Source: Hysterangium stoloniferum
Taxonomy: Eukaryota > Basidiomycota > Agaricomycetes > Hysterangiales > Hysterangiaceae
DNA: 64,000 bases
Assembly: GCA_015178975.1 (NCBI GenBank)
Contig: WHVD01000029.1
Span: 729,034 to 793,033 of the forward strand
Direction of reading: 5' to 3'
The stretch's first letter is position 1; every line of letters starts with the position of its first letter. The notes beneath the pieces were generated by a model, which saw only the letters and a list, made by a program, of their open reading frames with translations, was not told the origin of the DNA and did not search any database. Both the position numbers and the translations under genes were made by a program. Below, one piece after another: positions 11,788 through 24,800 of this stretch.

Positions 11788-13008
11788 TGTTACAACCGGA
11801 ATTCCCACTGGACTCCAGGCACTAACTTATATGCACCTGTGCCCTACACGCACCAATTGTCAGTTTACTGGAACTCCCGCTGGACTCCGTATGTCAGACT
11901 TGTCTACGTTCGACTTCATTACATTGTGTTCAGTCACCAGAATACCCACCGGACTCTGTCCCTGTCTATGTCCGACCCCATCCCACGCATCAGTGTGAGG
12001 AGTATGCTTTTACCACAGTTTCATTATGGTAAAACACTCCTTTTATTTTATTTATATTTTACACATTTTATTCATATTTTTCTATCCTTTATATTCTTCG
12101 AATATTGCACCATTTTATTAGTTCGAAGCTTTGTGTATACTTGTGGGTGCACTCGGCACCAAATAGAACTCAGACACACTTTTACCCAAGCACCACCACT
12201 CGTAAGACATAAACTAGGTCTACAATGAGCGGCGATCAGGGTAACATGTCAGCTACCACATAGGTAGCATTATCTGAGCTATCTATGTAACACTTCAGGC
12301 CTCAAACTATAGCAGTCAAGGCCTCCACTCGAATCATCCTTCTTCCCATTCTACTCATTTCTTTGTATATAGAACAGTCAGAACTTCTACCACTCTTCAC
12401 AATCAGTCATCGGACCCTGCTTGGAAAACCTGTCTTCCCTCTAACAGAGCCCCATTCCCATTTTAGTCAAATGACCTGTCACAATTCGGACTCCGCTCCC
12501 GCTCTGTTTCCCATTATGGTTTATGATTTGTCACGATTCGGACTTTGCTCCATTCTGTCCTGTTCCTAACACCAAATTTGGTGTTTACTATTCTCGTTTT
12601 ATGTTTTGCTAGTTTCATTTCATTATTACTGGATTTGGTATGTTATTCATTCCACAGTCTATATAGTCTGGCAGATGTTGTACATACAATTTAGTCAGAA
12701 AATCAGCTTAGATTCCCCCCAGTAATCTAATACATTTTCCACTCTAAACTCCTACTTGAATCACACTGCTCACGCTAGTCGGAGCCCATGGGCTTAGGCA
12801 CATCTATCTCTCTTATCTATCTCAACTCATGACCTCCAACCTACGACCCCTTGACCCATGAACCCCACCTGGACTCCCCGGGATTCCCATCTACCTGTCT
12901 GAAATTGGACAACACAATCTCATGAGGGCGCAGCCTATAAGCTGAAGCCAAGTCCTACTGGATATTCTGTGGGTTTCTCTGGAAACCTGCCATGTATGTA
13001 CCCTAACA
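11788..13008 (+). mobile_element. Solo LTR of the 819-bp family (808 bp without its insert), old copy
   Basis: It starts TGTTACAACCGG, ends ACCCTAACA and is flanked by TGTGT (11783-11787 and 13009-13013). Removing a nested 408-bp LTR leaves 808 bp that aligns with 58430-59249, 35812-36630 and 36997-37815. The TATA-like box, the predicted RNA start block near 12690 and the shared core at 12924-12955 are all present. Many CpG positions of the young copies read TpG or CpA here. Confidence 0.85.
11994..12401 (+). mobile_element. Solo LTR, 408 bp, nested in the 808-bp LTR
   Basis: It starts TGTGAGGAG, ends CTCTTCACA and is flanked by ATCAG (11989-11993 and 12402-12406). The host LTR reads continuously once this block and one ATCAG are removed. 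It is the clean reference copy for the interrupted relative at 749-2670. Confidence 0.85.
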
Positions 13009-13013
13009 TGTGT

Positions 13014-14030
13014 GCTCAGAGTGTCCTATGCTTCATCAACAGTTGGTAGTCAGAAAACACTGATATGAATTGGATTTTACTCAATAAAGTCAAATAAACA
13101 ATCAAAGAATATTCAACAATATCAAGTACAGATGCCTCATTTGATGAAGTATTAATTTGTCCTGTTGATAAAGCATGAGGCAAAGATAGGACACAGAGAC
13201 TCACAAATAATTAAGTCAAAGAAGGTCTCAGAAAAATTCAATGATTATATAATACAGTTAATAATATAATTATGGTACAGGTTTTCTGACTGACTTCCCT
13301 TGCTCCTATCATAGCCCTTTTATGCTATTTATCATTTACCTATGATGATAATATGATATCAGAGTGAAATCATTAATGACATCAAACTGAGACTAGTCAA
13401 AGGATCTCGAAAGACAGTCAAGTCAGAAATCAAGTCAGAAGTCAAGTCAGAAATTGAGTCAAAAAGTTGAAAAGTCAAAAGAATGTCAAATAAATGTTAA
13501 AGGAACATCAAATTGAATATTATCAAAATTTGAGCTTGTACATTTGTAACAAAGACTACATGAAGATCCTGATAAATTAGTATCACAGTAGATCTGGTAG
13601 GTTGGTTCAAATAAAGCATATATTAGCCAAATCTAGTTTTGGAATCAGTGAATTGTTATTCATATTTTAGTAATTGTTTTCACAGAAAAAGAACAGCTTG
13701 CAAAAGCAGCTCTCAAAACTTCTTTGCGAAGTAGGGTGCATATTCAAGTAAACTCTTGACTTCAGGGGTTCTAAGTATTCAGGCTGCACTGAATAATATC
13801 AAATACTTAAATTATTCTACCTTGCAGTGAATTGAGTATTTGCACATTTTGATAGAGCATTGGATTCCTTTTTCCAGAAGATAGTATTAAAATAAGGCTA
13901 ATACATCACACTGAGCACCATGATGTGATGTATGACTAAAAGCCCAGGCCCAAGGGCTCAGCTCAGGCTTTGAGGGCTCAGCAGCCTGGGCTTTTGGGCT
14001 TTGTGCCAGGCTTTGCAAACTACTAGGTAG
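13014..14030. other. Decayed gypsy leader and AT-rich remnants
   Basis: 13030-13200 resembles 6540-6700, the leader or gag start of the dead gypsy element. The rest is AT-rich with repeated GTCAAGTCAGAA-type words around 13410-13470 and no coding feature. A G/C-rich hairpin lies at 13938-13995. Confidence 0.35.
13938..13995. repeat. 12-bp perfect hairpin
   Basis: AAAAGCCCAGGC at 13938-13949 pairs perfectly with GCCTGGGCTTTT at 13984-13995, around a 34-nt loop made of further GGGCT/AGCCC words. It stands out from the AT-rich surroundings. Its role is unknown. Confidence 0.6.
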
Positions 14031-14290
14031 AACTTGGCTTCAGCTTATGTGCTGCACTTTCACACAATTGTTCTGTCCAATTTCTGACAGAGTGAATGGG
14101 TAGTCTGAGGAGTCTGGAAAGAGGGAAGGATGGTAGGTACAAGAGGAAGTTGAGATGGGAGGTCCCAAAGACTCCCAGTCAGAGGGCCCATGGGCTCCAA
14201 GGATATGCTGGGACAAGTTTCACTGATAGTGTACTAGGGAATACCAAGTTGATTTTCTGATTGGATTGTAACTACAAATTAGTCTAGTTT
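14030..14290 (-). mobile_element. Truncated LTR remnant of the 819-bp family
   Basis: Reverse-complemented it contains the TATATAAAC box, the predicted RNA start region near 14250 and the shared core at about 14036-14065, as in 58430-59249. Both ends are missing and most CpG is gone. Confidence 0.55.
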
Positions 14291-14379
14291 ATATAGACAG
14301 GTCATACTGCAATCCCAGCAGAATAGATAAACAAACAAATGAAATGGAAGATGATTAAAGGAAATATCATTTCCTTCAT

Positions 14380-14530
14380 GATGATTTAGTGGGGAAAGGA
14401 TAAGCTGTAATCAGATATGTCTTGACTGACAACATGGTAGCAGACATGCTTACCAAGCCTCTTACTCATGATAAGCATTGGAAATTCATCCATGTGATGG
14501 GACTAAGGTCACACTCAAGTGGGACTGTTA
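14380..14530 (+). pseudogene. Ty1/copia pol, C-terminal RNase H remnant
   Basis: One frame reads Met-Val-Ala-Asp-Met-Leu-Thr-Lys-Pro-Leu-Thr, the block that ends RNase H in copia elements (family knowledge). It is followed by His-Trp-Lys-Phe-Ile-His-Val-Met-Gly-Leu. Stops upstream and the absence of the rest of pol show it is a fragment. Confidence 0.6.
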
Positions 14531-14578
14531 ATAAATAAAAGTATATGTCAGCATGAGCTCACCATGTCTCACCATCTC

Positions 14579-15279
14579 ATTACAGCTGTTCCGAGTACCG
14601 ATGGTGGTGTTCAAAATTTAAAAAAAAAAGTTCCACTTTTGACCTACAGACAAATTGTGCTATATGTCAGGAATGGGACCCAATTAAGACACAGTATTTT
14701 GGGGTGTATATGATATAGTAGAGATCTATATATTTATGTATATATTTAGCCTTATGACATCCTATTTAATATTCAGTGAGATATCAGTGCAATGGTTCCC
14801 CTGCATTCGATAATTCATATATTTGCATATAGGTTGGTTGAACTAATACAATCTATTGTATGAGAATATTACCTGAGTTGTGAGGTTTAATACCACCTTT
14901 TGAATGAGTTGTGCTACTTACTGTATGCACCCTTGATAGGGGTAGTGTAACTTGTTCAAAAGGTAGCATTATGCCTCACAACTCAGGGAATATTTTTATA
15001 CAATAGATATTATTAGTTCCACCAACCTATATGCAAATATATGAATAATTGAATGCAGGGGAACCATTGCACTGATATCTCACTGAATATTAAATAGGAT
15101 GTCATAAGGCCAAATATATACATAAATATATAGATCTCTACTATATCATATACACCCCAAAATACTGTGTCTTAATTGGGTCTCATTCCTGACATATAGC
15201 ACAATTTGTCTGTAGGTCAAAAGCGGAACTTTTTTTAAAAATTTTGAACACCGCCATCGGTACTCGGAACAGCTGTAAT
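14579..15279. mobile_element. Fold-back element, 701 bp, about 340-bp arms
   Basis: The first arm (from ATTACAGCTGTTCCG at 14579 to about 14927) is mirrored by the second (about 14940-15279), with scattered mismatches and a loop of roughly 15-20 nt. The whole unit is almost one hairpin. It has no coding capacity. It looks like a fold-back or MITE-type non-autonomous DNA transposon. No clear target duplication was found. It follows the copia remnant directly. Confidence 0.75.
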
Positions 15280-17047
15280 ACATAAGCATGAGATGCGCCC
15301 TGTTTGGTTTTGTTTGTCATTTTCTTTTCTTTTCCCTCAGTCGTTTATGCACTTCGAGGTATGTTGAACAAGTTATCATTCCATGTTTGTTCCTCACATT
15401 GTATCAGCTAGTTTTTGATAGGTACATAATCGAAATCGGTCGTTTATGTCCTTGTGCGGCTGAGCCAGTGTTTGGTACCTACATGTGTCCATAGTGATGT
15501 CCCTTCCACTTTTCATTCCAATATTGAGATCCTCCGAGTGTATCGCTGTCTGGAGTACACGTAATCCCTCAATTTAAATTATAACAGTACCAGAAACCTA
15601 CAGCGAAGGTTCTTAGGATAGTCCAAATAAACGAAAGCACGACTGTGGGGTTGTGGGTCTAGCGTCCTATGATGCGCTTTGTCTAAACACCCCTAGCAAA
15701 CCGTAAATATTAAATTTGCCACATCAAAAGGAAGGGCTCGGTTTAACCTCCCTCGTTCAAAAAAATGTATTTTTACGCTTAAAAAATATCCTAAGATGGA
15801 TAAATTGGTCGAAAATTGAGGAAGAAAAAAAAAGATTTGGGACAGATTAACTACTCCCTCCCCGCTCGAACCTCGCCATCCTCTCCAATGCGATAGCCAC
15901 GCGCCATGCACAACCTCCCAACGGTAGCCGCTGCACTGTGCGTATATCACTGAAACAGAGTCTCTATGTTCTCCCGAATTCGTCTGTGATTTGTACTTCT
16001 TTGAGCTGAAAGCTTTTCACCTTCGACAAACCCGAGTCCCTCCCGATAAGCATTCAGCAACCAAACAATCAATCTTCCCATCGACGAAAAGTCTGTATGG
16101 GAACCTAATACAATCATTTTGACAAGTTGTCCTTCGACCCATCAAATGCGTAATCACAGTAGTCGCAAAGGTGTTTTTTCACCATTCCTCAGAAGCCCTC
16201 AATGATGCCGTGTCATCAAGAGTATCCGTCAATTCTTCGGAGATGGGATTCACCAAGAGGGAAGGGCAGGATGATGTCTGCAGGCTTGAACACGGGCAGC
16301 AACAGCTTTCGAATGTTTCTTGGCCATTTGGCAGGAAGCATGGGAGCTTTGCCTCACAATACAATTTTTTCGAAAAATGTACTGTACTATGATCACTAGC
16401 CAAATAAATTTGCGTATTTTTACCGGGACATGGAATGGTTCAACTCAATACTCTCTTGCAATCTTGTAGGTCTATCGCCTACGTCTTGAAATTATAAAAT
16501 GAGAGGCTGTCAATAGCGGGGTTCTTCGAGCATAATGGCCTAAATGAGATCATGACAAAAAATCGGCAAGTTACCATATACTTGCACCCCCGAATATGGT
16601 TGCGTGAAACCGCGTATATTGAGGGGCATTCACCAAAGTGCCCGCAATAGGCAATTTTGTGAGGATTCATCGATGGTTCTCGCGTAAGAGGTAGCGCCAG
16701 AACGAGGAGTGAAAGGTCTGAAGGTTCGGTCGGCTAGTATATTCACTTATGATGAGGAAGAACACGCATATCGCTTCGCGCGGCTGTATTGTGACCCATT
16801 TTCTGGTATTTGCTATTGGGAAAATGCATGATCGCGCAAGCCATAGTTCTGTATCCCCCCATTACCAGCTGCCATCATTCGTGTCATTGTATTTGGCAGA
16901 TGATATCGTGTTACGTAAGTATAACAAGGCACAAGTTCATGGACGGTAGTCTGGCCACATGAACACGCCAAACACAGCTGCAGCTTCGTTCACCATCGCT
17001 CGAGTTCAACTCGCGGTTAATTTCCTTGATTTACTTCCGTAATTTAT
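15280..17047. other. Single-copy stretch with no recognised gene
   Basis: Base composition changes here from AT-rich, CpG-poor repeat DNA to ordinary gene-like sequence. Short open frames exist on both strands (for example 16171-16392 +, 16749-16949 + and 15693-15950 -). None has a recognisable domain or a convincing intron chain. A small or non-coding gene cannot be excluded. The last part should hold the promoter of the gene starting at 17048. Confidence 0.3.
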
Positions 17048-18878
17048 ATGTCAGCATCTTCGAGGTTAAACGATTCAGAATTTATAGAAAGACAAAGATC
17101 CTATTTTTCTGGTATCCTTTGCCGACGATGGGCCTGCGACGAGCCTGAACATGACGTTTGTGTGCTTACTGTAGATGGTGGTCATTTTCAACTTACGGAA
17201 GAACAAATAAATCTCTGGGTTGACGTCTTGGTGAGTCCCTTCACTATACCAGAAACGATTCCCCCGTGACAACCATCGCAGTGCAGTGCTGAAGGAAGTG
17301 CTCTCCAACCACCAGATGGTCTTCTTCCATCAGGTGGTCAGTCATCGACCTCGACGCCACCCGCAAAGGCAGTCTCTATAACACCATCCCGCCGACACAG
17401 AGCGCGTTCACGCATTCTTGCCGCAACAGCGTCAATTCGCGAATCCTTGGATCGGTCAACTGCTTCTACCTCTACCATCACACCAGGATATTACGGAAAC
17501 AAAGGGTTAGAATGGATCGGGAGGAACACACTCAATGCTATTGAAAAGTCCCTCCTGTACACGAAATTCTGGCCGTATCAGAGTACCTTTGAGAAGGATC
17601 ATACAGGCAATTATACAGCGAGGTTACAGCTCCAGTATCGTTGGCTAGGCAAGAAGCATACCATGCCGCTATCTTTTATCAAAAGTGAGCGAAAGCTCTC
17701 GCGGATGCTTCAAAATACACTGGAAATGACGCAGTAAGTTATTGATATCCATGAAATCTCTCGACTTCCTGATCTCTGTTCCCTTTCAGGGATTACTACT
17801 CTGCTGCTGTTCAACGGCGCGCACTCGATACACTTAACAGTGCCTGGCGGGTCGACTCTTGGCAGTCCGCCCCTTACCGCCTCACTACCGAGCTTTGCAA
17901 ATCATACGTGTCCGCTTTAACTAATAATTCCCCCGAACAAGTCCGAGACAACCTCTTTGACGCGCTCATGAAGGCCCCCCTGGAGATTCATGGAGATCAA
18001 GCGGCTTGCGCGTTTATATCAGTGTTGTGCCGACATGTCATATATAGTCCCGAAAAACCTGGGTACACAGATTCGAAAGAGGCGATACATTTTCATATTT
18101 TATGTATGACAGTTAAGAGGCTTTTGGCGACGAGGCAGCTATCAAGCGATGAAATTTCGATGCTGTGGGATTTGGCGAAGCGCCGTGTTGAGAGGTACGA
18201 CTTATTCCAGTATCATCGTCCATAGGGTAATTTATGATTGCAGGTACACCGCTGAATTAAACCCCGACAGGGTCCGAATACTCTATGAGGTGGAGCTGTT
18301 CAGTTTATGTGCAGGGCAGGACTCTAGATTCCGAGATTTATTCCTGTCCCCCCCGGGGATTCCACGCATCGTTGACAATGCTCATATGAAAGTCGCTGAA
18401 AGGTCAGAATTTGGGGGTCTCAATATGCTCCTCGAGGGGGATATCAAAAATTTGAGGGAATGGTCCAATTGCGAATGGGTTGCCAATAGTGATGAGATTT
18501 GCGACGGCATTGTCAAACTGATGTTTGATGTGCTGAGGTATATCCTTCGTTTACATCGAGAGTGTTTTGTCCTCATTCGTGATTAGGGAGCCTACATCTA
18601 CCGAGATATGGTTTAAACTTACCTGGGATGTCCTGGGAGCCGTCGGTGCATTACTGGACCATAGGTCAGATCCTGAAGCTCTGTGCAATTCGCTCCGACA
18701 AGGAGGAGGAATCTTCGCTCTTTCTTCAATATTCTCGACAGTTTTAGATTGTACGGATAGGTATGGCTTCCAGCCTTACGTGGATTACTGTCATGAAGAG
18801 ATGAGCGAGCTTCTGTCGAGAATCGCGACACCCTCGGTGGATCGGACGGTGAATGCACAAGGCAAACCCCAGGACTGA
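17048..18878 (+). CDS. Hypothetical agaricomycete protein, 541 aa, five exons
   Basis: Exons 17048-17230, 17282-17733, 17790-18194, 18244-18537 and 18587-18878 are joined by four introns of 49-56 nt with GT donors and AG acceptors. They total 1626 nt without a stop. The N-terminal 60 residues are followed by a Ser/Thr/Pro-rich, probably disordered stretch (Pro-Pro-Asp-Gly ... Ser-Thr-Ser-Thr-Pro-Pro), then an Arg-rich patch. The remainder, from Gly-Tyr-Tyr-Gly-Asn-Lys on, looks mostly helical, with no signal peptide or membrane segment. I do not recognise a family. The start is the first ATG of the open exon. The frame agreement across four junctions makes an expressed gene likely. It is followed by the DUF3632-like gene on the same strand, about 430 bp on. 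Confidence 0.75.
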
Positions 18879-19310
18879 AGGGCTTTGATTATGTATACCC
18901 CAGAAAATGGTTATTCTATGCACTCGACAATAAGTAACATTGAAGAATCAGGATATCCAGCGAATGTCTTGGCCCGTTACTACACACTTAGCACGTTGAA
19001 AGCGAAGGGCTGGAAGGATTACATCAGTAATTATATAGTTCTTATATTTTTATATATCACTCAAAACGACTGTTTTTTCGGAGGCCTATTTTTTAGTTAC
19101 TCGCAGGCACTAATAACATGGTCGGCCACAGGTTAAGTCTGCTCGACAGACTGGGACGGTTGTTCTATTTCCGCCATCGTCCTCCATGTGACTCTACAAA
19201 AGAAAGAGGAAAACTAAAGTCAATATTAAACTGATGTAAAGCGATTTACATAAGAGTGACACCGTCACGATGCAGACTAGGCGTCTCCTTCGCCTAAGCG
19301 CCTACATTGC

Positions 19311-20419
19311 TTGTTCTGCTTTTCACGAATCCCCATCGAATCACTTACCTCGACTGCCATCGTTCTTTCACTCCAATGCATAGCGAACGCCAACGACACC
19401 GATAAGACACATAGACGTGATACGGCGGGCGTTGATAGTTTCTTCTGGGTGCTGTGGGATGGGGCAGAGGAAGGTGATGAGGGCGTCCAGCAGAGGCTTG
19501 TCAACTTTTTGAAGGGTGCAAAAACTAGTGAGGCGGGGGAGCAATGGGCTGTAAGGGATGTAAAGGGAGGGTGGAATACCCTGCCGCTATTAGGCGACGT
19601 GGTCAAGGATATTTGGAATGGTGAGTGGGCGGCACTTCAGTCACCGACCCTCAAATGTTGACATGTTGGATACGAAGGGCCGAATATCCCTCCTACTGTG
19701 AGTGGTGAGTGATACATCCCAAATTGTTCAGGATATCCTAGCCGGCGATGCGCCAATCCCTCTTCTGCACCCGACCTCTTCGCAGTCGTCAAAGCCCGCC
19801 AGGGATATCTCAACCTGCAACGCTTCGCGGCTCGGCTCTGGCACGAGGTCCATGTCGATTTCCCTAGATTGCTGGCCCTCGATATCGTACATCTCGGTCT
19901 CGAAATCGGTGAAGGCGCCCGTGAGTTAGATCTGGATATCGGCATGGTCTCCATGACCTCCGAGCCTGGCACCCCAGATGACACTGACGACGACTTGCTA
20001 CGCGAACATTGACGAAGTCGACCAAGCCAGTGATGGTGAGAGCGATGACGAGGACTATGACCCCAATGATGATCTCATCATTGACCTTTCCTTGGACGTC
20101 GAGGACGATAACGAGCGAATTAAGACACCGCGCGCTTTGGAAGTTGAAGCTGCTGCTATTTGGATGACTATTGCCGCGGATGACATGTTGCGCCTCGTGA
20201 ATAATGATCCGGAAGGGACCTCGCGTTGGGCCGGCTGGAAGGCGGCGTTCAGGAGCGTCGTGGAAAACGCGGAAGTGCAAAGAGAGGCGGTCGTCCTTGC
20301 TGCTAAGGTTTTTTGCGTTCGCCGTGTTGGTTGGCGTTAGCGTTGATTCTTTTCTTCGTTTTTGATAGGCCGCGATCGGGGCGATGGATGAGGCAGATGG
20401 AGATCGTATGGATGTGTGA
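19311..20419 (+). CDS. DUF3632-like fungal protein, 5' end uncertain
   Basis: The pattern follows the DUF3632 family as I know it from fungi. A first block is Asp-Ser-Phe-Phe-Trp-Val-Leu-Trp, Trp-Asn-Thr-Leu-Pro-Leu-Leu-Gly-Asp-Val-Val-Lys-Asp-Ile-Trp-Asn (to 19620). A middle block is Gly-Tyr-Leu-Asn-Leu-Gln-Arg-Phe-Ala-Ala-Arg-Leu-Trp (about 19800-19920). The last is an acidic linker with Glu-Ala-Ala-Ala-Ile-Trp-Met and Arg-Trp-Ala-Gly-Trp-Lys-Ala-Ala-Phe (20018-20308). The final exon, after an intron at about 20309-20368, ends at the TGA 20417-20419. Likely introns are 19621-19731 and 19921-20017, but their ends are ambiguous and the junction near 19920 needs a longer intron than usual to stay in frame. 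No ATG fits the first exon cleanly, so the start is unknown. The family function is unknown. Confidence 0.6.
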
Positions 20420-21861
20420 TATATCATTCCCGCTCCCGGTCTTGGGCCGAATCGGATGAGGGCAAGTTCTTTTTCTAATCTCTCCCCCTACGCCATGAAA
20501 AATGTTCACACCGCCTCCTGGAAGTTGATGACCTTGTTCATCATTGTACTGTGTGTTCATGGGAACTACTCGCTGTTCTGACTTGTCGATTCCAAGCACC
20601 TACTTAAATTAATACATTTCTTTCTCATATATATCCTAAGTGGCGAGTCATCCTCCCCATTCTTGGTCAAAAGTCCCTGTGTTCCCTGGCCAGCTTACCA
20701 CATTGACCTCACTCCTTGATCACTCACTTTCCCGTAATTGACTCCTCCGACCCTTGATGATCCAGTTGCTCACTAATGTATTCACCTAAGTTCTATTGAT
20801 CTCTCGGGTAGCTATTCGACCGTCGTAGCAGTGCATCTATCGTACCCAGCTGTATTCACCCGCGACTTAAAGCTATTACATAGTCCTGTCTGTTATCGAT
20901 TGGGCGAGGTCGATTAAGGCCAACCTGTCTGCGGCATCTGAACATACTACAGACCAAGGCATGACTCCCCTTTCTTCCTCAGTACCTTCATATCCTTAAT
21001 CAACGATATTCGGTGTACAGCAGTATGATAATTAGCCAGGGTAAAATAACTAGCTACAGGTAGGCGTCGACCTAATTTTCCATGTGATAACCAACGCCCA
21101 GAGTGGCACACAACATGTAGCTAATGTGCCGAATCACTAAATCTAACAGATCTCGTCCGATAGCCATGAACAGTCAACAGGTTCTGAATTCGAAGCTCGC
21201 ATTTCCTGCTAGGGATTTGAGTACGTATATGTAATCCCGTCGTCAATTGGGATCACTGGCGGTCACACAAGTTGACAGGACCACGGTGTATTGTCCAGAG
21301 CAGAACAAGATACAGGCAAGTGCAGCGTACGGTAAGATCTAAGGTTATACGGTGCAACACGGGTCCGTGCGTAAGACTGGGGGCACCAGGATTACAGTAT
21401 AACACTTTGCAGTTAGATATACAGTTCGTTTCCTCTGGTGGAAAACCACGTGTGATTTTAGAATGACATGTACTTGCGATCTTGTCTTAGGCATTAATTC
21501 CTTCCTAACATTCCTTTTGTCGTCATAGTATCCATTGTTCCCGATTTCCTATATATATCCATAGAATTCCAGTGTTCGTATCGACTGAGGTAAGTCACCT
21601 GTCGTAGTTCCTTCGCTATTCATTCATATTAAAAGTTATATTTCGTTATAGGCATAGGTTTTGCGGTGACTGGCAGATCAACAATAAACGTAGGTCTGTG
21701 CATTGGATATTCGTGATATTTCCAAAAACTCCGAAGGGACGCAAGAAATATATGAGGAAACAACAAATGGGGCAATGTAGCGAATACATGTGGATCTGGC
21801 GGAAACCATATAACGGTGGACTGGAGTTTTGACCATTCTACCACTCACAAACTATGTGAGA
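20420..21861. other. Intergenic, no recognised gene
   Basis: Between the stop of the DUF3632-like gene and the stop of the DUF6535-HEAT gene (the two genes are convergent). Short open frames only, CpG not depleted, no repeat match inside the window. The 3' ends of both neighbours should lie here. Confidence 0.4.
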
Positions 21862-24800
21862 CTACAATGTTGTTAATAGTCCGTGTCTATCCATTTGCAC
21901 GATAAAAGCCCGAATCCGCTCAGCAGAAATGTCCTCCATGAAATGTATTATGAAGGATAAAATATGAGCAACTTCAAGGACGGTATGCCTTGTACAAGCT
22001 ACGAAGATCGGTATTCATCACAACTCGATGAGGTAAACACTTACTAGATTTCAAGAGGATTTCAATCAGCGTGCCACGATGTTGCAGAGGTGGCTCAGGT
22101 AAATATAGGTGGCACAATGCAGAAATGACTATGTGCAGCTTAATGTCGGTAAAGTAACCTGCAAGACGGTAAAAGGAGTCACTGGTGGAAAGAATTAACG
22201 CTTACCATATTGAGCAAAAGCTACAAACAATTTTCCAGCATTTGAAACGACTTCGTCGTCGTCGTTATTGACAAGGGATATACAGTGACGTTCTAATTTA
22301 CAACGAATAATAGCTTCGCGAAGGGAATCTTTGAAAACATTGAGGAGATGTTGACTTGTGTGTCAATGCACACACCATGGGCTGCTAGCTGAAGGAGCAG
22401 GTCCAGGACATTTGTTCGAGTTTCAAAATATGCGTCTTCCAACAGGGGAACAATGTCGGGAATGAGACGCGCAATGGCGGGTCGAAATTCCGCTGTGGTC
22501 CAATGTCAGCCGGGTTCCGATCCCATTATCACCTACCGCACCTTGCTCTGAAAATTTCGCCAGTTCCGATACTGCACTTGATCGAACGTCCTCGTCAGGG
22601 TCCTTTAACAGTGCAATAATGTCGGGAATGGCAGAAGCAATGACGGCTCGAAATTCGGCTTTGGTAAGATGTCAGCGAGATTCTGATCCCATTATCACCC
22701 ACCGCACCTTGCTCTGAGAATTTCGCCAGTTCCGATACTGCACTTGATCGAACGTCCTCGTCAGGGTCCTTTAACAGTGCAATAATGTCGGGAATGGCAG
22801 GCGTAATGGCGGCTCGAAATTCAGCTGTGGTCAAATGTCAGCTAGATTCCCATCCCATTATCACCCACCGCACCTTGCTCTGAAAATTTCGCCAGTTCCG
22901 ATACTGCACTTGATCGAACGTCCTCGTCAGGGTCCTTTAACAGTGCAATAATGTCGGGAATGGCAGAAGCAATGACGGCTCGAAATTCGGCTTTGGTAAG
23001 ATGTCAGCGAGATTCTGATCCCATTATCACCCACCGCACCTTGCTCTGAGAATTTCGCCAGTTCCGATACTGCACTTGATCGAACGTCCTCGTCAGGGTC
23101 CTTTAACAGTGCAATAATGTCGGGAATGGCAGGCGTAATGGCGGCTCGAAATTCAGCTGTGGTCAAATGTCAGCTAGATTCCCATCCCATTATCACACAC
23201 CGCACCTTGGTCTGAAAACATCTCCAGGGCCGATGCTCCCGTTGATCGAATGGAACCGTCAGAATCTTTTAACAGTGCAACAATGCCAGGAATGGCATCC
23301 GCAATGGTGGGTCGAAATTCGGCTGTGGTCAAATGTCAGCTGGATTCCCATCCCATTATCATACACCGCGCCTTGCTCTGAACACTTCGCCAGGGCCGAG
23401 AGTGACCTTGATCGAACGGAATAGTCGGAGTCCTTCAACAATGCAATAATGTCGCGAATGGCAGGCGTAATGGCGGCTCGAAATTCAGCTGTGGTCAAAT
23501 GTCAGCTAGATTCCCATCCCATTATCACACACGCACCTTGGTCTGAAAACATCTCCAGGGCCGATGCTCCCGTTGATCGAATGGAACCGTCAGAATCTTT
23601 TAACAGTGCAACAATGCCAGGAATGGCATCCGCAATGGTGGGTCGAAATTCGGCTGTGGTCAAATGTCAGCTGGATTCCCATCCCATTATCATACACCGC
23701 GCCTTGCTCTGAAAACTTCGCCAGGGCCGATACTGCCTCTGATCGAAAAGAATAGTCAGACTCCTTCAACAATGCAATAATGTCGGGAATGGCAGGCGCA
23801 ATGGCCGCTCGAAATTCAGCTGTCGTCAAATGTCAGCTGGATTCCCATCCCATTATCACGCACCGCACTTTGATCTGAAACCTTCCCCAGGGCCGATACT
23901 GCCCTTACTCTAACGAACCAGTAAGAATCCTTCAACAGTGCAATAAGGTCGGGAATGGCAGGCGTAATGGCGGCTCGAAATTCAGCTGTCGTCAAATGTC
24001 AGCTGGATTCCCCCTCCATTATCACCCACCGCACCTTGGCCTGAAAACATCGCCAGGGCCGATGCTCCCGTTGATCGAATGGAATCGTCAGAATCTTTTA
24101 ACAGTGCAACAATGCCAGGAATGGCATCTGCAATGGTGGGTCGAAATTCGGCTGTGGTCAAATGTCAGCTGGATTCCCATCCCATAATCATACACCACAC
24201 CTTGCCCTGAAAACTTCGCCAGGGTCGATACTGCCTTTGATCTAACGAATTTGTCAGAATCTTTCAACAGTCCAACAATATCGGGAATGGCAGGGGCAAT
24301 GGCGGCTCGAAATTCGGCTGTGTTCAAATGTCAGCCCGATTCCCATCCCACTATCTCACACCGTACTTTGCTCTGAAACCTTCATCAGGGCTGATACTAC
24401 CGCTGATCTCAAAGGCGTGTGAGAATCCCTCAACAGTGCAACAATATCGGGAATAGCAGGGGCAATGGCGGCTCGAAATTCGGCTGTGGTGAAATGTCAG
24501 CTGGATTCACATCCCATTCCAACACACTGCACCTTCCTTTGAAACAATGGCCAGGGCCGATACTGTGCTTGATCGAACGAACTCGTCAGAATCTTTTAAC
24601 AGTGCAATAATGCCAGGAATGGCATCCGCAATGGTGGGTCGAAATTCGGCTATGGTCAAATGTCAGCTGGATTCCCATCCCATTATCATACACCACACCT
24701 TGCTCTGAAAACTTCCCCAGGACTGATACTGCCCCTGATCTAACGAATTTCTCAGAATCCTTCAACAGTGCAATAATATCGGGAATGGCAGGGGCAATGG

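Noticed and set aside
14579..15279. A pair of LTRs in inverted order
   Set aside because: No TG...CA ends and no 5-bp duplication. The loop is only some 20 nt, so it is a fold-back element.
20303..20599. 98-codon minus-strand frame beside the DUF3632-like gene
   Set aside because: It overlaps that gene's last intron and exon on the other strand and shows no motif.
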